Source of the DNA: a virus
Reading direction: 5' to 3' (one strand)
Length of the DNA: 43,776 bases
IMG/VR virus record: IMGVR_UViG_3300019093_000024
Span: 1-43,776 of that record
Shown: positions 7,601-14,651 of the stretch, piece after piece
Numbering within the stretch: the first letter of the stretch is position 1
Layout: every line of letters starts with the position of its first letter
Position numbers and translations under genes: made by a program
Notes under the pieces: generated by a model
Database searches by the model: none
The model's input: the letters and a program-made list of their open reading frames with translations, nothing else
What the model was told of the DNA's origin: nothing

Positions 7601-8464
7601 TTATTTTTCCTTTGTTCTTTTTAAATAGGTGATATCCCCTCCGCCTTGCAGAACACCTGCATCGGAGAGTTTATCCTCTATCTCCTGTTTAAGTTTCTCC
7701 TTGGCACCTCGCGGTGCCTTCGAGGAGTACGCTTTCAGAAGTTGTGCTACGGAGATTTCGCATACGGCCGCGAACTCTTCTGGGGTCAATTTGTCTTTAA
7801 CCAATTCGTATGTGAGTTGGGGGTCGGTAATCGTTCTCCGACCAGCTCGAGTCGCCACCTCGAAGCCTGGAATTTCTTCACCCGTCTCTAATGCGTATCG
7901 GGTGTTTTCCCTACGAACTTTCTCGCACCAAGGCTCCAAGACCCTACGGAGAATTTCGGCTTTGCCCCTAAGGTCAGGAGTAGCGAGTTGTTCTGGGTTA
8001 TAGAGATCGATAAGTTCACCATCTGGGGTTAGGGGAGAGAACTTGTTGGAAATGATTAGAGCCTTCTTGTGTAAGGCAGTGCAGGTAGCCTTGGCTCCAC
8101 AATACAAGCATGCGTATTCCGTTGGGTTCAGCTCGGGTGGCTGGTGCTTCGCCCGAGCGATTACGGTGGACACTCTGACCTTTAATTTGTCTAGATCAAC
8201 CGATCGGAAGAAGCTATGTCGGCTAACACTATTGAGCCTAGGTTGAGCAAAGACCACATCCACCATTTGAACGTCTGGGTACTTCTCGAACACCCCAATT
8301 GCATACGCCCAGCCCTGTAAGTTGGTCTCTGCGTCCTCTACTGGGTTCCACCCAAACTTCGCATCACCGATGATTGCCCGATCACCTTTAACCATAACCA
8401 GATCGGCAGTACCAAAGGTTAGCCCATTTAGGATAGATAACTTAAGCTCTTTTAAAATTGTCAT
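7601..8464 (-). CDS. DUF2800/Cas4-like PD-(D/E)XK nuclease, C-terminal part (split gene)
   Basis: This has 287 residues from ATG 8464. The nuclease core begins FGTADLVMVKGDRAIIGDAK, with the D...DxK pattern of PD-(D/E)XK enzymes. Cysteines at CLYCGAKATC, with a further Cys possible, recall the zinc or iron-sulphur motif of Cas4/RecB-like exonucleases. The expected N-terminal helix (SPSQLMYREACPGW, then GTMMHKALE) is absent from this frame but present in the adjacent gene at 8442-8684 in another frame, so one ancestral gene is split. A good GAGGAG site 7 nt before ATG 8464 means this part could be translated on its own. The likely role is dsDNA end resection for phage recombination. Confidence 0.75.
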   Translation of the reverse strand: MTILKELKLSILNGLTFGTADLVMVKGDRAIIGDAKFGWNPVEDAETNLQGWAYAIGVFEKYPDVQMVDVVFAQPRLNSVSRHSFFRSVDLDKLKVRVSTVIARAKHQPPELNPTEYACLYCGAKATCTALHKKALIISNKFSPLTPDGELIDLYNPEQLATPDLRGKAEILRRVLEPWCEKVRRENTRYALETGEEIPGFEVATRAGRRTITDPQLTYELVKDKLTPEEFAAVCEISVAQLLKAYSSKAPRGAKEKLKQEIEDKLSDAGVLQGGGDITYLKRTKEK

Positions 8465-8684
8465 TGGATAACTCCTCTCTGAGTGTGTCAAACAACTCTT
8501 GAACCATATCCACGCACTTCTTCTGCTCCTCGGTAAGCCCCGAATGATCTCCCGTCTCTAGAGCCTTGTGCATCATCGTGCCTTCGGCAGCCGCCACAGA
8601 GGATGGGCCTTCGTCGGGTTGCCAGCCTGGGCAAGCCTCCCGATACATTAGTTGGGATGGTGAGAATTTGTGGTGGTCGCTCAT
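8442..8684 (-). CDS. DUF2800 nuclease, N-terminal part (split gene)
   Basis: This encodes 80 residues. It carries the start of the DUF2800/Cas4-like fold: a SPSQLMYREACPGW segment and GTMMHKALE, the helix with the conserved His. It ends at TAA 8442 inside the start of the C-terminal part. Passing from this frame to the next needs a +1 shift (or an indel) around the TTTTAAAA run at about 8446-8453, and the joined product would read continuously into ELKLSILNGLTFGTADLV. The possibilities are a sequencing or true indel in a homopolymer run, a programmed shift, or two subunits. It starts by ATGA overlap with the gene before. Confidence 0.72.
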   Translation of the reverse strand: MSDHHKFSPSQLMYREACPGWQPDEGPSSVAAAEGTMMHKALETGDHSGLTEEQKKCVDMVQELFDTLREELSNDNFKRA

Positions 8685-8854
8685 TCTCCCGCCTGTTCTC
8701 GGAGTGTTTCGTACTCCGTAGCTACCGAATCAAACTCTTCTTCCCACTTCTGCATCTTGGATGCCGTCATTGGGGAGTGGATATATTCCTGAGAAAGTAC
8801 ATAAAACTTTCCAGCAATTGTTGCCAACCCATCATTAATTTCTTCAGCTTTCAT
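8681..8854 (-). CDS. Small helical hypothetical protein
   Basis: This encodes 57 residues from ATG 8854 (ATGA overlap with the helicase stop) to a TGA that overlaps the next ATG in the same way. It is almost fully helical and acidic (KMQKWEEEFDSVATEYETLR). The start also has AGG upstream within the helicase gene. No family is recognised. Being clamped between the helicase and nuclease genes suggests an accessory role in recombination or replication. Confidence 0.68.
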   Translation of the reverse strand: MKAEEINDGLATIAGKFYVLSQEYIHSPMTASKMQKWEEEFDSVATEYETLREQAGE

Positions 8855-10119
8855 ACAACCTCCATGTCGCCGTCGTTTAGGGTTTCGATGTCTTTCAGTT
8901 TCGACCGAACACGACGCATTACTTTTTCTTCGATCGAACCCGCAGCGAAAACAATCTTCTGAATTGCCTTCGAAAGTGAGCCAGCCCGGTGGATACGCCC
9001 AAGAGCCTGCTTTAAATCAATAGCAGAGTAGGTAGGACAAATAAGGGAACTACGAGGACGCCCATTTAAATCGTGAAGGGAAAGCCCGACGCCCCCAGCT
9101 TGAATTTGGCAAACCAAAACCTTGCACTCGTTGCTCTGAAAACTCTCAATTGCCTCCTGTCTTTCCTCCGCACTTTGTCCTCCGTAAATTATCATTCGGT
9201 CTTTGCTAGGCTCTAGACATAATTCGTCAAGAGAATTTCTAAAATTACAAAAAATAACTACGCTTCGTCCTTCATCGACTAAGTCGTTTGCCATTTCATT
9301 GATAATTGGGAGTCGAAGCATCTCGGCTTCTTGCCTCGCCCGGAGGATTTCCGTCATAGGGCTTGGCTTGTCGCTAGCACGGCTGTTCTCAATTTCTGCA
9401 AGACGCTCCTGCAAGCTCATCCAAATTGCATCGGAATCTCCGCAGTCGAACGCTTGGCATTGGACTTCGTTGTCTGGGAAGGCGTCGCCCAGCTCTGAAA
9501 CACGAATTCGTGTGCTTTTAGGCAGAATAGATTCGTGAATTGCAGTCAGCTTGGACTTCCCACCGAAATAGGCAAAGGAACCCCAGGGAGCTTTCTTAAC
9601 TCCATTCTTAAGCAGCCACGGAAAGAAATCGGTATACTTGTGGAGGCCCAGAAGAAACCCGCTGGCCTTCATGTCCATAGGGTTCGATGCGAATGTGGCC
9701 GACAGAAGAAGGGTATAGAATTGCTTAGATTGAATGAGCATCTTCCCATTTAGCGAGTTTGGCCCTTTGCACTTATGGACTTCATCCCAGATTAAAAACA
9801 TATCGTGAGGTAGGCTTGCCCACACCCAGCTACCGCTTACGAAATCCCCATAGATAGTCGACCCAGCTCGTAGCTTTTCGTAGTTCAGAATGAAAATAGG
9901 TGAAACCTCAGCTTTCTCGCACCACTCTTTCCAAGAAGGGATGACTCCCTTGGGGCAGATGATAGCGAACGGCTTACCTAGCTGTTTAGCCACCCACACG
10001 GCTTTTGCCGTTTTGCCCGTCCCTGTGTCACTCCAATCCGCAGCAATATGGTTCTCCCGGAGGGAAGAGAGTATCTTCTCCGCAGATTCAGTTTGCCACG
10101 AGTAGAGTTCGAAGTTCAC
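8851..10119 (-). CDS. SF2 (SNF2/DEAD-like) DNA helicase
   Basis: This encodes 422 residues from GTG 10119 (GTGA overlap). Motif I DTGTGKT is at 31-37, motif II DEVH at 112-115, motif III SAT at 140-142, and the second RecA domain has VIFCNFRNSLDEL, GGVGLSLHDL and motif VI QALGRIHRAG starting at 371. This is the organisation of phage SNF2/RapA-type helicases, and the N-terminal YSWQTESAEKIL segment acts as the Q-like motif. It probably unwinds or remodels DNA during replication, recombination or repair, and sits between the RuvC-like resolvase and the nuclease genes. Confidence 0.92.
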   Translation of the reverse strand: MNFELYSWQTESAEKILSSLRENHIAADWSDTGTGKTAKAVWVAKQLGKPFAIICPKGVIPSWKEWCEKAEVSPIFILNYEKLRAGSTIYGDFVSGSWVWASLPHDMFLIWDEVHKCKGPNSLNGKMLIQSKQFYTLLLSATFASNPMDMKASGFLLGLHKYTDFFPWLLKNGVKKAPWGSFAYFGGKSKLTAIHESILPKSTRIRVSELGDAFPDNEVQCQAFDCGDSDAIWMSLQERLAEIENSRASDKPSPMTEILRARQEAEMLRLPIINEMANDLVDEGRSVVIFCNFRNSLDELCLEPSKDRMIIYGGQSAEERQEAIESFQSNECKVLVCQIQAGGVGLSLHDLNGRPRSSLICPTYSAIDLKQALGRIHRAGSLSKAIQKIVFAAGSIEEKVMRRVRSKLKDIETLNDGDMEVV

Positions 10120-10574
10120 TCAGTTTTAACCCCATACTCAAGAAGGAGTAACGCATCGGCTGTTGACAAAGTCACGTCAAGACTTGGGAAAAGGTTCTGA
10201 GCTTTTGATTTCAGCTTATTCTTCCATTTCGTCTTATTCCCCTCGGATGTTCCAAGACCTAAAAACCCTTGCCACTTTTGGGGTCGCACTAGAACAATCC
10301 TAGCTCCTAGGCAAGTGAGAGTACCCAGAAGGAAACCAAAGTTCCTCCCAAAGGTGAACATAGCAGAGCCTGGTTGAGGACGGCCAATGTACCCGCCTAC
10401 TTCTTCAACGATACAAGTAGGCTTGTCCAAGTGATAATAGATCTCTTTTAATCTCGCACAGATATCTGGCTCAGTTTCTGGCATTTTGATAGCGCGTACC
10501 CCGTAGGCTAGTTTCCAAGCTATCCCGCCCGATTTCCCCGGATCGATAGCAATGAACTCTTTTGGATGGTTCAT
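10116..10574 (-). CDS. RuvC-like Holliday junction resolvase
   Basis: This encodes 152 residues. The RNase H-fold metal site is recognisable: FIAIDPGKSGG with Asp11, IVEEVGG with Glu57/58, and STADALLLLEYG with Asp140 near the C-terminus. Length and order match bacterial and phage RuvC family nucleases, which cut four-way junctions during recombination and before packaging. It is coupled by ATGA to the HTH gene upstream and by GTGA to the helicase downstream. An 18-bp TTGAC-N8-GTCAA dyad lies in its 3' end. Confidence 0.88.
   Translation of the reverse strand: MNHPKEFIAIDPGKSGGIAWKLAYGVRAIKMPETEPDICARLKEIYYHLDKPTCIVEEVGGYIGRPQPGSAMFTFGRNFGFLLGTLTCLGARIVLVRPQKWQGFLGLGTSEGNKTKWKNKLKSKAQNLFPSLDVTLSTADALLLLEYGVKTE
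10164..10181. promoter_or_regulatory. Dyad TTGAC-N8-GTCAA (copy inside resolvase gene)
   Basis: This is an exact copy of the 18-bp dyad also found before the portal gene and before the gene at 16926. It lies in the 3' end of the resolvase gene, 45 nt upstream of the helicase GTG. It may be an operator or stoperator, but inside a gene it could also be chance. Confidence 0.35.
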
Positions 10575-10876
10575 AAGATTCTAATTTTTTCCTTAACTTT
10601 TTCCCGGCTCAGCCAAGCCGAGAGGTCTGATTCGGTCACTCGCGGGCGTCCACCCGCTTTGGAGTGCGGCAGGGGATTTACCGCCCTGCGGAAATAATTC
10701 TGAATAGATCTGCGGGAAACGCCGAGACGTTTCATTAAATCTGGAATTCTGTAAATGGATTCGTGTGGAAGAGTTTTCGGCCATCCATTTTCGTCTACTG
10801 GCTCAAGCTCGACAGCTAGGTGTCCACTGGGCATTGTTAACACTCTGACGGACTTTGTTTCGAGGACGAGTTTCAT
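10571..10876 (-). CDS. Helix-turn-helix regulator or excisionase-like protein
   Basis: This encodes 101 residues. The C-terminal half, YRIPDLMKRLGVSRRSIQNY followed by FRRAVNPLPHSKAGGRPRVT and ESDLSAWLSR, is a MerR/excisionase-type winged helix: recognition helix SRRSIQNYF, then a basic wing and closing helix. The N-terminal 45 residues form a separate beta-rich domain. As the first gene of the leftward operon, with a strong palindrome 15 bp upstream of its ATG, it is a good candidate for an autoregulated early regulator. An excisionase role is also possible, given the integrase gene 0.6 kb away. No Shine-Dalgarno is visible. Confidence 0.8.
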   Translation of the reverse strand: MKLVLETKSVRVLTMPSGHLAVELEPVDENGWPKTLPHESIYRIPDLMKRLGVSRRSIQNYFRRAVNPLPHSKAGGRPRVTESDLSAWLSREKVKEKIRIL

Positions 10877-10890
10877 TGGCGGTCTGTCTT

Positions 10891-10912
10891 TTGTAAGTTC
10901 TGGAACTTACAA
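10891..10912. promoter_or_regulatory. 22-bp perfect palindrome upstream of the HTH gene (operator candidate)
   Basis: Arms TTGTAAGTTC and GAACTTACAA flank a 2-base centre, starting 15 bp upstream of the HTH start codon. Ten-base perfect arms are typical of a dimeric repressor site. A close relative (AAGTT-N3-AACTTACA) stands upstream of the integrase at 12793-12808, which suggests one regulator acts at both places. Confidence 0.6.
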
Positions 10913-11006
10913 GTCCAGCACTTTTTGAGATATTTTTTAATCGATAAGTTTCGTATCATTTTAGGGTTTGTACGAGTAGTAGTAATTCACAGCAAGCAAA
11001 CTATAA

Positions 11007-11062
11007 GGTGTTTAACACCATGTGTTTAGGGTGTTTAACACCCCTAAAACTATTTTAGTTTT
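11007..11062. repeat. Twin GGTGTTTAACACC palindromes plus a hairpin in the divergent intergenic region
   Basis: GGTGTTTAACACC lies at 11007-11019 and GGGTGTTTAACACCC at 11029-11043, with a third GTGTTTA at 11022-11028 between them. They are followed by a perfect 7-bp hairpin AAAACTA/TAGTTTT at 11046-11062. The segment is 26 bp before the RHH gene at 11088. It may be an operator pair for an RHH or HTH protein, or part of a replication origin (short iterons plus an AT-rich flank at 10921-10980). The rest of the 10877-11087 gap is AT-rich without other clear structure. Confidence 0.5.
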
Positions 11063-11087
11063 TACCGAGTGTCTGGTATGAGGACTA

Positions 11088-11270
11088 ATGCCCAACAAGC
11101 GTCACCCAACCCGAAAATACATTGGTTTTTGGGGAACGAGTTTTTTAAAACAAAAATTAGTAATGCTTGCGACGCAGAAAAAAATGACACTGTCGCGTCT
11201 TATGACTAAAGTATTATGGAAACATCTAGAAAAATATAAACTTCTGGTCTTGTTTTTTTACGACCTCTAA
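11088..11270 (+). CDS. Ribbon-helix-helix-like small regulator (rightward)
   Basis: This encodes 60 residues from ATG 11088, with GAGGA about 5 nt upstream. The pattern is a short basic strand (RKYIGFWGTSFLKQKLVML), then a helix, a turn at KKMTLS, and a second helix SRLMTKVLWKHLEKY. This fits Arc/CopG ribbon-helix-helix proteins, where the strand binds DNA as a dimer. It is one of the few plus-strand genes left of 12.9 kb. It diverges from the replication operon and has paired palindromes just upstream, which suggests autoregulation and control of the lysogenic or early switch. The coding call is supported by the ribosome-binding site. The fold is inferred. Confidence 0.6.
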   Translation: MPNKRHPTRKYIGFWGTSFLKQKLVMLATQKKMTLSRLMTKVLWKHLEKYKLLVLFFYDL

Positions 11271-11288
11271 CTCAATTCAAAAAAAAAA

Positions 11289-11468
11289 CTATTTCTGTTT
11301 TTCGTTTTTCTGTTCCTGTCTTTTGTCCCACTCCTTCAGCAACAATGCTCGAATATATTCCGAAGTAGACTGGCCTCGGCTTTCGGCTTCTTTGGCCACC
11401 CAAACAAGCAGGTGTTTTTGTAAAACAAATGTTGCGGTTGTCTGATTAGGCTTTCTGTGATTTGGCAT
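11289..11468 (-). CDS. Ribbon-helix-helix (CopG-type) regulator overlapping the integrase end
   Basis: This encodes 59 residues from ATG 11468, overlapping the integrase 3' end by 23 nt in another frame. The core reads TTATFVLQKHLLVWVAKEAE, then a turn, then STSEYIRALLLKEW. This is a clear CopG/Arc pattern: a strand with alternating residues, helix A, an S-x-SEYIR start of helix B, and a basic tail rich in Gln/Lys. RHH proteins next to integrases often control integration or excision. Its 3' end faces the other RHH gene 18 bp away (a run of A lies between), so the two are convergent. Confidence 0.72.
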   Translation of the reverse strand: MPNHRKPNQTTATFVLQKHLLVWVAKEAESRGQSTSEYIRALLLKEWDKRQEQKNEKQK

Positions 11469-12666
11469 GGCCTTTAATGGGAATTACGTTGTCGACCAAC
11501 TTTGGTCGTATTTCAAAGTATTTCTTTGCTACCTCCTGGTTTAAAGACTCACCATTTACGGTGATGGTCTTATATGTTCCCAAAAGCATCCCTGGGGAGT
11601 GACCGCAGGCGAGGGCAGTTTGGGCAGCGTTCTGGGTGTATGCGAGGTGATACGAAGCAAATGAATGTCTCATACCATTGTCGATCCACTTCGATGGCAG
11701 TCTCGGGTTTTCCTGAGACGCCAACCAAGGAGAAATTAAAGTCGTTGGGTAACGTGATTTTGTTGAAGCAAGAATGTTTCCCTTAAGATCCTTATAGGGG
11801 GCAAGCCATTCAGCAAGGTTTGGCATAAGGGGAGCCAATCGACTTTGATTGGTCTTAGTGATTTCTCGGTCAAGACGAATGTTGCCGCCAACCCAATCGA
11901 TGTTTTCCCACTTCAAGCGCGCCAGCTCGGCAGAACGAATGCCAGCAAACAATCCGATCGCAAGGAAGGGGACGAGGTTCTTATCGCACAAGGTGAGCAT
12001 CGCCTCGGCCTGTTCGGCGGAGTAAATCTCAACGGGTGGCTTTTTGAATTTAATCTCCTCTGATTTCTCGGCAGCGTGTTTACGCTCGTCGGACAAATAG
12101 CCTTTTCTACGGGCGTAGTTAAACAGGACGATAATTGCTGAACGCTGATTGTGCCTAGTGCGAGGAGCGTAGGTAGGGTCGGCAAGGTACTCGTCGATAT
12201 CGTGTGGAGTTACCAGGGAGATAGGCTTGGACATTTTTGAAGCAAACCGCCTTAAGAGAGCTCGCATTGTGATCTTCTGAGAATTGGAGTTAAGTGAGCT
12301 TTCGTTTTTGGCCAGGAACTCTTCCACGAGTGCTGGAACACGGATTTCCTTCGTTTCTGCTGGATTGGTTTGGAGATAGGCTTTTACCGCCCGGTCGAGA
12401 GGGACGCCGTTGAGCATCGTTTCGCAGGCTCGATAGTATTGGAGATCCCGCATAGTAATTCCCTCGGCTGGCAAAGCTGATCCGTCAGCCAGTTGCTCCA
12501 CGATTACTTTTGCCTCTCGCTTGGCTTCGGCAAGAGACGCCAGCCCGCGGCGCATTCTTTGTTTTCCCACCCTCCAGCACACGAAATAAGTGAAATATTT
12601 GTCACGAACTTTGCACTCGTAGATGCGAACTTCAGCCCAACCTTTCTTAATAATCAGCGCTTTCAT
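11446..12666 (-). CDS. int: Tyrosine recombinase / phage integrase
   Basis: This encodes 406 residues from ATG 12666; a TTG at 12699 would add 11 residues. It has an N-terminal arm-binding region, a core-binding SAM-like domain (about 110-205) and a catalytic domain. Catalytic residues: Arg244 in FAGIRSAELARLKW, a Lys in KTN (about 271), Arg333-His334 in MRHSFASYHLA, His356 in CGHSP and the Tyr365 nucleophile in GTYKTI. The first His of the usual HxxR box is replaced by Asn330 (NGMR). It would integrate the phage at a short shared site. The intergenic region upstream (12667-12919) contains repeats, a palindrome and a tRNA-like segment consistent with attP. The first gene of the late region begins on the other side. 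Confidence 0.93.
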   Translation of the reverse strand: MKALIIKKGWAEVRIYECKVRDKYFTYFVCWRVGKQRMRRGLASLAEAKREAKVIVEQLADGSALPAEGITMRDLQYYRACETMLNGVPLDRAVKAYLQTNPAETKEIRVPALVEEFLAKNESSLNSNSQKITMRALLRRFASKMSKPISLVTPHDIDEYLADPTYAPRTRHNQRSAIIVLFNYARRKGYLSDERKHAAEKSEEIKFKKPPVEIYSAEQAEAMLTLCDKNLVPFLAIGLFAGIRSAELARLKWENIDWVGGNIRLDREITKTNQSRLAPLMPNLAEWLAPYKDLKGNILASTKSRYPTTLISPWLASQENPRLPSKWIDNGMRHSFASYHLAYTQNAAQTALACGHSPGMLLGTYKTITVNGESLNQEVAKKYFEIRPKLVDNVIPIKGHAKSQKA

Positions 12667-12669
12667 TTC

Positions 12670-12697
12670 TTGACAGATAGTATTGACAGTCTTGACC
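12670..12697. repeat. Three TTGAC repeats upstream of the integrase
   Basis: TTGACA at 12670 and 12683 and TTGACC at 12692 stand in direct orientation with 13 and 9 bp steps, just upstream of integrase ATG 12666. TTGACG and TTGACC also recur at 12887 and 12898. They may be integrase arm sites, half-sites of the TTGAC-N8-GTCAA dyad, or -35 elements. If the integrase starts at TTG 12699, they are coding. Confidence 0.35.
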
Positions 12698-12700
12698 AAC

Positions 12701-12717
12701 GCAAAGGAAATCTTTGC
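12701..12717. other. 6-bp hairpin followed by a T-run upstream of the integrase
   Basis: GCAAAG, a 5-base loop, CTTTGC, then CCTATTTTT. Read rightward it looks like a weak intrinsic terminator, but no rightward gene feeds it. It may instead be part of the integration site architecture. Confidence 0.3.
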
Positions 12718-12792
12718 CTATTTTTGCCGATTGCGTTTCCGAGGTTTCCTATGTATTCTGCTTTTACTGAAGGGCTTATCGGAAATTGTTGG

Positions 12793-12808
12793 AAGTTAGT
12801 AACTTACA
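12793..12808. promoter_or_regulatory. Second copy of the AAGTT/AACTTACA palindrome (operator candidate)
   Basis: AAGTTAGTAACTT followed by ACA closely matches the 22-bp palindrome at 10891-10912, with a spacing of 3 instead of 4 between the AAGTT and AACTT arms. It lies between the integrase start and the tRNA-like segment. The likely reading is a site for the same regulator. Confidence 0.5.
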
Positions 12809-12813
12809 GAAGC

Positions 12814-12834
12814 GGGGTCATAGCTCAATTGGCA
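12814..12834 (+). other. tRNA 5'-end mimic (positions 1-21), attP candidate
   Basis: The 21 bases GGGGTCATAGCTCAATTGGC plus A follow canonical tRNA numbering exactly: a 7-base acceptor strand, T8, A9, GCTC at 10-13, A14, purine 15, GG at 18-19 and A21. Homology then stops: position 22 onward is AAAAAG instead of a GAGC D-stem strand, and no anticodon arm or T-loop follows. It is therefore a fragment, not a tRNA gene. It lies 148 bp upstream of the integrase start, the expected place for an attachment site. Most tRNA-targeting phages carry the 3' half of the tRNA; this would be the 5' half. Confidence 0.55.
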
Positions 12835-12919
12835 AAAAGTAGAAAGCACTGACAAACAGCTAATTACCGAAATCAATTAAAAATTCTTGACGTTTTCTTG
12901 ACCGATTTTAATCTCGCAA

Positions 12920-14644
12920 TTGAGTGTGAACCAAGGTTTTGAGAGATATGGCCGAGTCTGGCCCGCTGGAACCACCGACGTAACAATCGAGTTAGTGGCC
13001 TTCCGCGAAAACTTTTCTCCAGAGCGGGGAGGTTTGGGCAAATATGCGCATTTTCGCAACGTTGTTGAATTACTTTGGCCTTACGACAAGAAGAAAAACA
13101 AAGGCGGTTTCCAATGGAACCCTTGGGCGGAAAGAATATTTGAAGCCGCCTGTCAGCATAATTATCTCGGCGTCTCGGGTCCGAAATCTTCAAGCAAAAC
13201 TCATTGCATTGGCATCTGGGGTTTAGTCAATTGGCTCTGTGATCCTTTTAACACATTAGTTTTGGTCACCACAACGTCGGTTCGTGAGGCTCGCAAAAGA
13301 ATGTGGGGAGTAATCCGTGAGAGGCACATTCAAGTCCCAGGACTCCCCGGTAAGATTATCGATTCAATGGGCAAACTCATTATGGAGGAGGCTGGAAGTG
13401 ATCGGTCTTCTATTACGCTTATCCCTTCGGCCAAGGATAAGGAGAAGGAAGCAACCGAGAAGCTGATCGGATTAAAGAACAAAAGAGTGTTCTTGCTAGT
13501 GGACGAGGCCACGGACGTATCGCCAGCCATCTTCGAGGCCATTCATAACCTCGACTCCAACCCCTATTTCCAATGTATCGCCCTTGGAAACTTCGCCTCT
13601 GCATACGACCCTTTTGGTCAGTTTATTACCCCGACGGTTACTTGGAACGGGGTAAACGCTGAGATGGACGAGTGGGACACTACCCGAGGCAAATGCATCC
13701 ATCTCGACGGGGAGCGAACACCCAATATCGACTCAGACGACGAGTGGCCATTCCTACTCACAACCAAGCAACTTCGCGAGGCAAGGGATTACCAAGGGGA
13801 AAACTCGCTATCATACTGGCGGTTCATCCGTTCTTTCCCATCCCCCATCGGGGCAGAGCAGAACATTTATTCAGAAGCCGATATCCGAAGATACGAAGGT
13901 GAGGCACTACCCATATGGGATGGGTCTCCTACCAAGGTTGCGGGGTTTGACCCAGCCTTCACCAACGGGGGAGATCGAAGCGTTTTGTACATCGGCTCTT
14001 ACGGGAAGACGAATGTAGGGGTACCTGCGGTATCCTTTGGGAAGTCTTATCTTTTGCGGGAAGACTCTACCAAGGCTAATGAGCCTAGAAACTTTCAGAT
14101 TGCCCGCCAGGTGCGTGAAATATGCGAAAAGGAGGGAGTTAGGCCGGAACACCTTGCGGTCGATGCTACCGGCGCTGGAGACCCGTTTTGTGACATCTTA
14201 AGCGAAATGTGGTCACCAAGGATCTTTAGGGTCAAGTTTGGCGAAAAGCCTACAACAATGCCAACAAGCGGGGTGTCCCCTGTTAAGGCTAACGAGAAGT
14301 TTACGAATCGAGTTACAGAACTTTGGTATGTTGGTGTAGAATTTTTGAGGTCGGGGCAGCTCAAGGGAATTACTTCGGATCTCGCCAGGGAGCTTACTGC
14401 TCGAAAATACAGCACGTCTTCAGGCGGAAAGTTGGTGGTAGAGCCTAAAAAGGACATGAAAGCCAGGATGGGCAAATCTCCCGACTTAGCAGATGCCGCT
14501 TTTCTTATGTTGGACATCTGTCGTCAAAGACTGAACGCCTACGCTGGGGGCAAGCTCGTTATGAATCGGGGAGAAGGATGGCTGAAATCAGCTATAAAAT
14601 TAGACGTAAGCTCGTTTGGAGATCGTCAAATCCTTGGAGCTTAA
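12920..14644 (+). CDS. terL: Terminase large subunit
   Basis: This encodes 574 residues. The ATPase domain has Walker A GPKSSSKT at 87-94 and Walker B VFLLVDEATD with D195/E196. The nuclease domain (RNase H fold) has GFDPAFTNGGDRS with Asp344, LAVDATGAGDPF with Asp415, and KSPDLADAAF with Asp522/525. It cuts and pumps DNA into procapsids at the portal. The start is uncertain: TTG 12920, or GTG 12926 two codons later, both weakly preceded by a ribosome-binding site, with no in-frame ATG close by. It is the first gene of the rightward structural region. No small terminase gene is recognisable next to it. Confidence 0.93.
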   Translation: MSVNQGFERYGRVWPAGTTDVTIELVAFRENFSPERGGLGKYAHFRNVVELLWPYDKKKNKGGFQWNPWAERIFEAACQHNYLGVSGPKSSSKTHCIGIWGLVNWLCDPFNTLVLVTTTSVREARKRMWGVIRERHIQVPGLPGKIIDSMGKLIMEEAGSDRSSITLIPSAKDKEKEATEKLIGLKNKRVFLLVDEATDVSPAIFEAIHNLDSNPYFQCIALGNFASAYDPFGQFITPTVTWNGVNAEMDEWDTTRGKCIHLDGERTPNIDSDDEWPFLLTTKQLREARDYQGENSLSYWRFIRSFPSPIGAEQNIYSEADIRRYEGEALPIWDGSPTKVAGFDPAFTNGGDRSVLYIGSYGKTNVGVPAVSFGKSYLLREDSTKANEPRNFQIARQVREICEKEGVRPEHLAVDATGAGDPFCDILSEMWSPRIFRVKFGEKPTTMPTSGVSPVKANEKFTNRVTELWYVGVEFLRSGQLKGITSDLARELTARKYSTSSGGKLVVEPKKDMKARMGKSPDLADAAFLMLDICRQRLNAYAGGKLVMNRGEGWLKSAIKLDVSSFGDRQILGA

Positions 14645-14651
14645 ACACCTC

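Noticed and set aside
12814-12890. Possible full tRNA gene
   Set aside because: Only positions 1-21 match. No D-stem partner, anticodon arm, T-loop or acceptor 3' strand follows, so it is listed as a fragment.
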